From Rhodospirillaceae bacterium (GTDB lineage Bacteria > Pseudomonadota > Alphaproteobacteria > Dongiales > Dongiaceae): a stretch of 9,299 nt of DNA. The notes below the pieces were generated by a model. That model was given only the letters and a program-made list of their open reading frames with translations, ran no database searches and was not told the DNA's origin. The position numbers were made by a program, and so were the translations under genes. Position 1 is the stretch's first letter. Every line of letters starts with the position of its first letter. The stretch is from assembly GCA_016794075.1 (NCBI GenBank), contig JAEUKU010000019.1, forward strand, positions 1-9,299, written 5' to 3'. Of this stretch, positions 7,024 through 9,299 are shown one piece after another.

Positions 7024-7064
7024 ATATAGGCTGAAATAGGGGAAAGCCGTTAATAAACACTTAG
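7024..7064 (-). promoter_or_regulatory. rcdA promoter with near-consensus CtrA box
   Basis: On the minus strand CTAAGTGTTTATTAAC (7049-7064) matches TTAA-N7-TTAAC with one mismatch (C for the first T). Its TTAACG half overlaps a -35 position, 18 nt from CTATAT (7024-7029). That is the arrangement seen at CtrA-activated promoters, where the box covers the -35. Transcription would start near 7017, about 55 nt before the rcdA ATG. In Caulobacter rcdA is reported to be a direct CtrA target, which fits. Confidence 0.6.
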
Positions 7065-7113
7065 AGGGGGTCGGCGATGTGGTCAAGCGCGACACCGGCG
7101 CGCGGCGCAAGCG

Positions 7114-7142
7114 CTTGAAGTCGCAGCGATCCCGCCTAGATA
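7114..7142 (+). promoter_or_regulatory. Heat-shock-like promoter of hsp20
   Basis: CTTGAAG (7114-7120), 16 nt, then TAGATA (7137-7142). CTTGAA is the hallmark -35 of RpoH (sigma32) promoters and also fits sigma70; the -10 is closer to housekeeping than to the C-rich RpoH form. Transcription would start near 7149, giving a leader of about 93 nt, the usual length for ROSE-controlled hsp20 genes. Confidence 0.55.
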
Positions 7143-7148
7143 AGAGTC

Positions 7149-7241
7149 GTCGCGAAGGCCCCTGCGGCTTCGTGACGCCAAGAGCCGGCCCGGATGGGCG
7201 GCTCGGCTTGCTCAACACTGTTGCTCATTGGAGGACATGCC
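7149..7241 (+). promoter_or_regulatory. ROSE-type RNA thermometer
   Basis: The leader of the small heat-shock gene folds into successive hairpins. The first is CGAAG(G)CC/GGCTTCG (7153-7172). The second is GAGCC-GCCC/GGGC-GGCTC with loop GGAT and one bulged G (7182-7204). The terminal one sequesters the ribosome binding site: TTGCTC (7222-7227), loop ATTG, GAGGA (7232-7235 region). In it TT pairs with GA (one U-G), a G is bulged, and CTC pairs with GAG. The string TTGCTCATTGGAGGA is almost identical to the conserved ROSE core (UYGCU...UUGGAGGA), including the bulged G known to set the melting temperature in this family. It should block translation at low temperature and open on heat shock. 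Confidence 0.85.
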
Positions 7242-7721
7242 ATGCGTAGCTTCGATCTTTCCCCCCTGTTCCGTTCCAGCGTCGGCTTCGATCATCTGTC
7301 GCGCCTGATGGACGCGGCGGCCCGCGTCGATGAATCGGCGCTCGCCTATCCGCCCTACAACATCGAGCGGACCGGCGACGACACCTATCGCATCACCATG
7401 GCAGTCGCCGGCTTCGGCGAGGAGGACATCAACATCGTCAGCCAGGACAACCAGCTGCAGATCTCGGGCAAGCTGGCGAAGGCGGAAGAGGACAAGACCT
7501 ACCTCTATCGCGGCATCGCCGGTCGCGCCTTCGAGCGCCGCTTCACGCTGGCCGACCACATCAAGGTCAACGGCGCGTCGCTGGTGAACGGCCTGCTCCA
7601 TGTCGAGCTGGTGCGCGAAGTGCCCGAGGCGATGAAGCCGCGGCAGATCAAGATCACCGCCGCCAATAGCGCGAAGCCGCAGGTGATCGAAGGCCAGACC
7701 GTGGAAACCAAGGCCGCCTGA
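7242..7721 (+). CDS. Hsp20/IbpA-type small heat-shock protein
   Basis: 159 residues. The N-terminus MRSFDLSPLFRSSVGFD is the IbpA-type start. The alpha-crystallin domain spans about 37-127, with VAGFGEEDINI (55-65), YLYRGIAGRAFERRF (87-101) and the ALVNGLL-type motif A112-S-L-V-N-G-L-L119. A C-terminal I-x-I motif (I136-K-I138), used for oligomer assembly, is followed by a 20-residue tail. It is a cytoplasmic ATP-independent holdase that keeps unfolding proteins accessible to DnaK/ClpB. The start at 7242 is fixed by GGAGGA (7230-7235) six nt upstream and by family alignment; the in-frame ATG at 7194 would read through the thermometer hairpins and is rejected. Expression appears doubly controlled, by a CTTGAA promoter and by the ROSE leader. 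Confidence 0.95.
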   Translation: MRSFDLSPLFRSSVGFDHLSRLMDAAARVDESALAYPPYNIERTGDDTYRITMAVAGFGEEDINIVSQDNQLQISGKLAKAEEDKTYLYRGIAGRAFERRFTLADHIKVNGASLVNGLLHVELVREVPEAMKPRQIKITAANSAKPQVIEGQTVETKAA

Positions 7722-7796
7722 CGCGGCGACACCAAGGCCGCTCAAAGCGGCGGGCCGGGCGCAGTTAACGCGCCGCTCGGGCCAAGAACGAAGTGC

Positions 7797-7841
7797 AAAA
7801 AAACGGAGGGCCGCTGCGCTGGATCCCCAGCGGCGGCCCTC
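7797..7841 (-). terminator. Strong minus-strand terminator (bidirectional hairpin)
   Basis: GAGGGCCGC-(TG)-CGCTGG, loop ATCC, CCAGCG-GCGGCCCTC: 15 paired bases with a 2-nt bulge (7806-7841). On the minus strand it is followed by a run of seven T (complement of 7797-7803), a canonical intrinsic terminator. On the plus strand only TCATTT follows, so it may also serve hsp20 less efficiently. No minus-strand gene ends near here, which implies a non-coding minus transcript. Confidence 0.85.
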
Positions 7842-7911
7842 TCATTTGAAGCCTCTGCCTGTCTAACTTGCCCGGAGCATTTGCCGCGGCAAACGCCCTG
7901 GTCGTTCAGCG
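7797..7911 (-). ncRNA. Candidate minus-strand small RNA (~115 nt)
   Basis: On the minus strand TTGACG (complement of 7941-7946), 17 nt, TAGGCT (complement of 7918-7923) predicts a start near 7911, and the A7/hairpin terminator predicts an end near 7797. The predicted RNA has a 5' stem GCGTTTGC-CGCG-GCAAATGC (7877-7896) that pairs fully only on this strand (G-U here, A-C mismatch on the other), then a linker with CAAGTTAGACAGG, then the terminator stem. Promoter plus terminator of the right polarity with no gene between them is the whole argument. No known family is recognised. Confidence 0.45.
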
Positions 7912-7948
7912 GTGGGCAGCCTAGAAATGCCCCCCTGTGCCGTCAAGC

Positions 7949-7970
7949 GAACATTGTCGTTGACAAGTTC
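7949..7970. repeat. Dyad beside the candidate sRNA promoter
   Basis: GAAC-(A)-TTGTC, spacer GTT, GACAA-GTTC is a 9-bp inverted repeat with one extra base. It sits two bases upstream of the putative minus-strand -35 (7941-7946), a common operator position. The core TTGTC-N3-GACAA is perfect. No regulator can be named. Confidence 0.4.
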
Positions 7971-8061
7971 ACTTCGTTGTCATTGCCCGGACATGCCCGT
8001 GTCACCGCGAAAACCGCGCGTGCGGCGCGGAAAAATCGGCGGCCGGAAAAGAGCGGCAGGC

Positions 8062-8090
8062 AAAAAAACACCGCCGGAAGACCGGCGGTG
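8062..8090 (-). terminator. Minus-strand intrinsic terminator after bdhA
   Basis: CACCGCCGG, loop, CCGGCGGTG (8069-8090): a perfect 9-bp stem with a 4-nt loop. On the minus strand it is followed by seven T (complement of 8062-8068). It is the first good terminator downstream of bdhA, 168 nt after its stop. A weaker GC hairpin with four T (8010-8030) lies just beyond as a possible backup. Confidence 0.9.
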
Positions 8091-8170
8091 CGAGTTAGAC
8101 AGGGAGGCATGAAACTGGATCCGGAGATCCAGGGGGGAGAGGTGGGGAAAGCCCACCTTCCTGTCTCCCA
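8091..8170. ncRNA. Structured RNA element: bdhA 3' UTR or independent small RNA
   Basis: AGACAGG (8097-8103) pairs with CCTGTCT (8160-8166) and extends by AGG/CCT to an 10-11 bp closing stem. Inside are a perfect hairpin CTGGATC-CGGA-GATCCAG (8115-8132) and TGGG/CCCA (8143-8155), which together form a three-way junction. The 8062-8090 terminator directly adjoins it on the minus strand, and the minus-strand linker contains CCTCTCCCCCC, an anti-Shine-Dalgarno-like run. I find no clear minus-strand promoter above it, so it may be the processed 3' end of the bdhA mRNA. The strand is not certain: one position of the outer stem is G-U on plus but A-C on minus. Confidence 0.4.
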
Positions 8171-8257
8171 CAATAAGCGGGACAACTGAATAAATCGTTA
8201 ACGATACCATCGGCCATACGGCATAAGCCGTTTCCGGCAGTACGCCTCAGGCGGCCT

Positions 8258-9046
8258 CTATTGCGCCAGCCAGCCGCCATCGAGGGCGATGGTGGAGCCG
8301 GTGATCTGGTCGGCAGCCCGGCTGCACAGAAACAGCGCCGTCTCGGCGATCTGCTCGGGCGTGGCGAATTCCTTGGACGGCTGCTTCTCGCTGAGCAGGG
8401 CCGCCTTGGCCGCCTCGGGCGACAGGCCGGAGGCGGCGGCCTTGGCGTCGATCTGCTTCTGCACCAGGGGGGTCAGCACCCAGCCGGGGCAGATGGCGAC
8501 GCAGGTGACGCCGCTGCCCGCCGTCTCCAGCGCCACCGTCTTGGTCAGGCCGACGATGCCATGCTTGGCCGCCACATAGGCCGATTTGTCGGCCGAGGCG
8601 ACCAGGCCATGCGCCGAGGCGATGTTGATGACCCGGCCCCAGCCCGCTTGGCGCATGCCCGGCAGCGCCGCCTTGGTGGCGTGGAAGGCGGAAGAGAGGT
8701 TGATGGCGATGATCGCGTCCCAGCGGTCCTCGGGAAATTGCTCAACCGGCGCGACGAACTGGATACCGGCATTGTTGACCAGGATGTCGACCCGGCCGAA
8801 TTCACGCCCGGCGCTGGCCACCAGGTCGCGGATCTCCGCCGGCTTGGCCATGTCGGCGCCGTGGAAGGCGACCTTCACCTTCGCCGACGCGGCGAGCGCG
8901 GCGCGCTGCGTCTCGATCTCGGCGGCGTCGCCGAAGCCGTTCAGCATGACATTGGCCCCGGCCTTCGCCAGGGCCTCGGCGATGCCCTTGCCGATACCGC
9001 TGGTCGAACCGGTAACGATGGCGCTCTTGCCCGCAAGGCTGGTCAA
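8258..9046 (-). CDS. bdhA: D-3-hydroxybutyrate dehydrogenase (SDR family)
   Basis: 262 residues, a classical short-chain dehydrogenase. The cofactor motif is T12-G-S-T-S-G-I-G19, followed by NNAG (91-94), and the catalytic residues are Ser144, Tyr157 and Lys161. The specific assignment comes from the substrate residues: Gln96 in NNAGIQ, His146 in SAHGLVAS, Lys154 in DKSAY and Gln198 in LVQKQ. These are offset by two from Gln94/His144/Lys152/Gln196 of the Pseudomonas fragi enzyme. It oxidises (R)-3-hydroxybutyrate to acetoacetate with NAD+, the entry step from polyhydroxybutyrate mobilisation to central metabolism. The start codon is TTG at 9046: AGGGAG lies seven nt upstream, no in-frame ATG or GTG exists nearby, and the family alignment begins here. 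It follows DUF1192 by 16 nt. Confidence 0.93.
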   Translation of the reverse strand: MTSLAGKSAIVTGSTSGIGKGIAEALAKAGANVMLNGFGDAAEIETQRAALAASAKVKVAFHGADMAKPAEIRDLVASAGREFGRVDILVNNAGIQFVAPVEQFPEDRWDAIIAINLSSAFHATKAALPGMRQAGWGRVINIASAHGLVASADKSAYVAAKHGIVGLTKTVALETAGSGVTCVAICPGWVLTPLVQKQIDAKAAASGLSPEAAKAALLSEKQPSKEFATPEQIAETALFLCSRAADQITGSTIALDGGWLAQ

Positions 9047-9062
9047 TTGCGAACTCCCTTCC

Positions 9063-9251
9063 CTATTCCGCCGACTTGAACAGCCCGGCGGCGGCGTTCA
9101 GATGCGCCTTCTTGGCGGCGATCTTCTCCTCGACGCGGCGAATCTCCGTCCGCATCTCCTCGATATAGTCATTGAGCTCCTCGATCGACAGGACATCGAG
9201 GTTGCGCAATTGCGGTTTCTGCTTGCGCGGCTCCAATTCGTCGAGATCCAT
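9063..9251 (-). CDS. DUF1192 family small coiled-coil protein
   Basis: 62 residues. The family pattern is clear: an acidic/basic N-terminus (MDLDELEPRKQKPQLRNLDV), the core LSIEELNDYIEEMRTEIRRV (21-40) and a charged amphipathic helix predicted to form a coiled coil, ending AAAGLFKSAE. It is cytoplasmic with no membrane segment; its function is unknown. DUF1192 genes are widespread in alphaproteobacteria and often lie close to rcdA/DUF1465. The start at 9251 has AGGAGG (complement of 9257-9262) five nt upstream. It is followed after 16 nt by bdhA, so the two are probably one transcript whose promoter lies at or beyond the right window edge. Confidence 0.88.
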   Translation of the reverse strand: MDLDELEPRKQKPQLRNLDVLSIEELNDYIEEMRTEIRRVEEKIAAKKAHLNAAAGLFKSAE

Positions 9252-9299
9252 CTGCGCCTCCTGACTCTGGACCGGCGGATGACAAGTGTAGCCACCGGC

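Larger units (their letters stand above)
7851..8108. repeat. Imperfect inverted repeat bounding ~258 nt (MITE-like?)
   Basis: The left arm GCCTCTGCCTGTCTAACTTG (7851-7870) and the reverse complement of the right arm (8091-8108, GCCTCCCTGTCTAACTCG) agree at 17 of 18 positions after removing a 2-nt TG insertion. The flanks are TTGAA on the left and ATGAA on the right, which could be a degraded 5-bp target duplication. There is no transposase inside. The arms could instead be pairing partners in an RNA. The repeat is seen directly; the mobile-element reading is inference. Confidence 0.4.
7722..8257. other. Non-coding, highly structured interval
   Basis: I see no convincing gene in these 536 nt: the open frames present lack ribosome binding sites, recognisable domains and normal codon use. 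Structure is dense. After hsp20 come two T-less hairpins (GCCGCT/AGCGGC at 7737-7751 and GGCGC/GCGCC at 7758-7774). Next are a strong bipartite hairpin with A7 on its left (7797-7841), an imperfect inverted repeat (7851-7870 with 8091-8108), a palindrome (7880-7893), a dyad (7949-7970), a GC hairpin (8014-8030), a second minus-strand terminator (8062-8090) and a multi-stem element (8091-8170). These are described separately. Confidence 0.75.

Noticed and set aside
7194..7241. Upstream ATG for hsp20
   Set aside because: It would translate through the ROSE hairpins, lacks a Shine-Dalgarno, and does not fit the conserved IbpA N-terminus.
7881..8210. Several 60-100 codon open frames on both strands in the intergenic interval
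   Set aside because: No ribosome binding sites, biased Arg/Pro/Ser composition, and they run through terminators and palindromes.
8261..9079. 272-codon open frame on + antisense to bdhA
   Set aside because: Mirror of a gene with complete SDR catalytic residues; no family features of its own.

Overview
The window is GC-rich, densely coding DNA from an alphaproteobacterium. The best fit is a Rhodospirillales-type genome, but the genus cannot be named from sequence alone. The lineage call rests on an RcdA/DUF1465 protein, a DUF1192 protein, the zinc-free form of ribosomal protein L31, a TTAA-N7-TTAAC (CtrA-type) box and a ROSE-type RNA thermometer. There are no rRNA, tRNA, CRISPR, IS transposase or phage genes.

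Layout. (1) 1-662: 3' part of an unrecognised two-helix membrane protein on +, open at the left window edge. It converges on the next block across a GC-rich hairpin. (2) 699-3536, minus strand: a compact three-gene Tad/Flp-pilus operon, two TadE-like pseudopilins followed by a TadG-like von Willebrand A protein. It lies behind an AT-rich leader with a full CtrA box. (3) 3806-5954, minus strand: cyaY (frataxin) and, 13 nt later, an MsbA/ATM-type ABC half-transporter. (4) 6193-6420, plus strand: rpmE (L31) with a clear sigma70-type promoter and terminator. (5) 6492-6962, minus strand: rcdA, the adaptor for ClpXP degradation of CtrA, with a promoter carrying a one-mismatch CtrA box. (6) 7242-7721, plus strand: an IbpA-type small heat-shock protein with a heat-shock-like promoter and a textbook ROSE thermometer hairpin over its ribosome binding site. 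(7) 7722-8257: a 536-nt non-coding interval rich in structure, with two strong minus-strand terminators, a long imperfect inverted repeat, a candidate small RNA and a multi-stem element. (8) 8258-9251, minus strand: a DUF1192 gene followed 16 nt later by bdhA (D-3-hydroxybutyrate dehydrogenase, TTG start).

Two themes connect the genes. The first is cell-cycle control: a CtrA-boxed pilus operon and the CtrA-degradation adaptor rcdA, itself apparently under a CtrA-like box, lie in the same 9.3 kb. The second is stress and post-transcriptional control: the heat-shock gene is temperature-gated by RNA structure and is followed by an undescribed non-coding region. That region, about 7797-8170, is the best candidate for something new here. 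The evidence for it is structural and needs RNA data.
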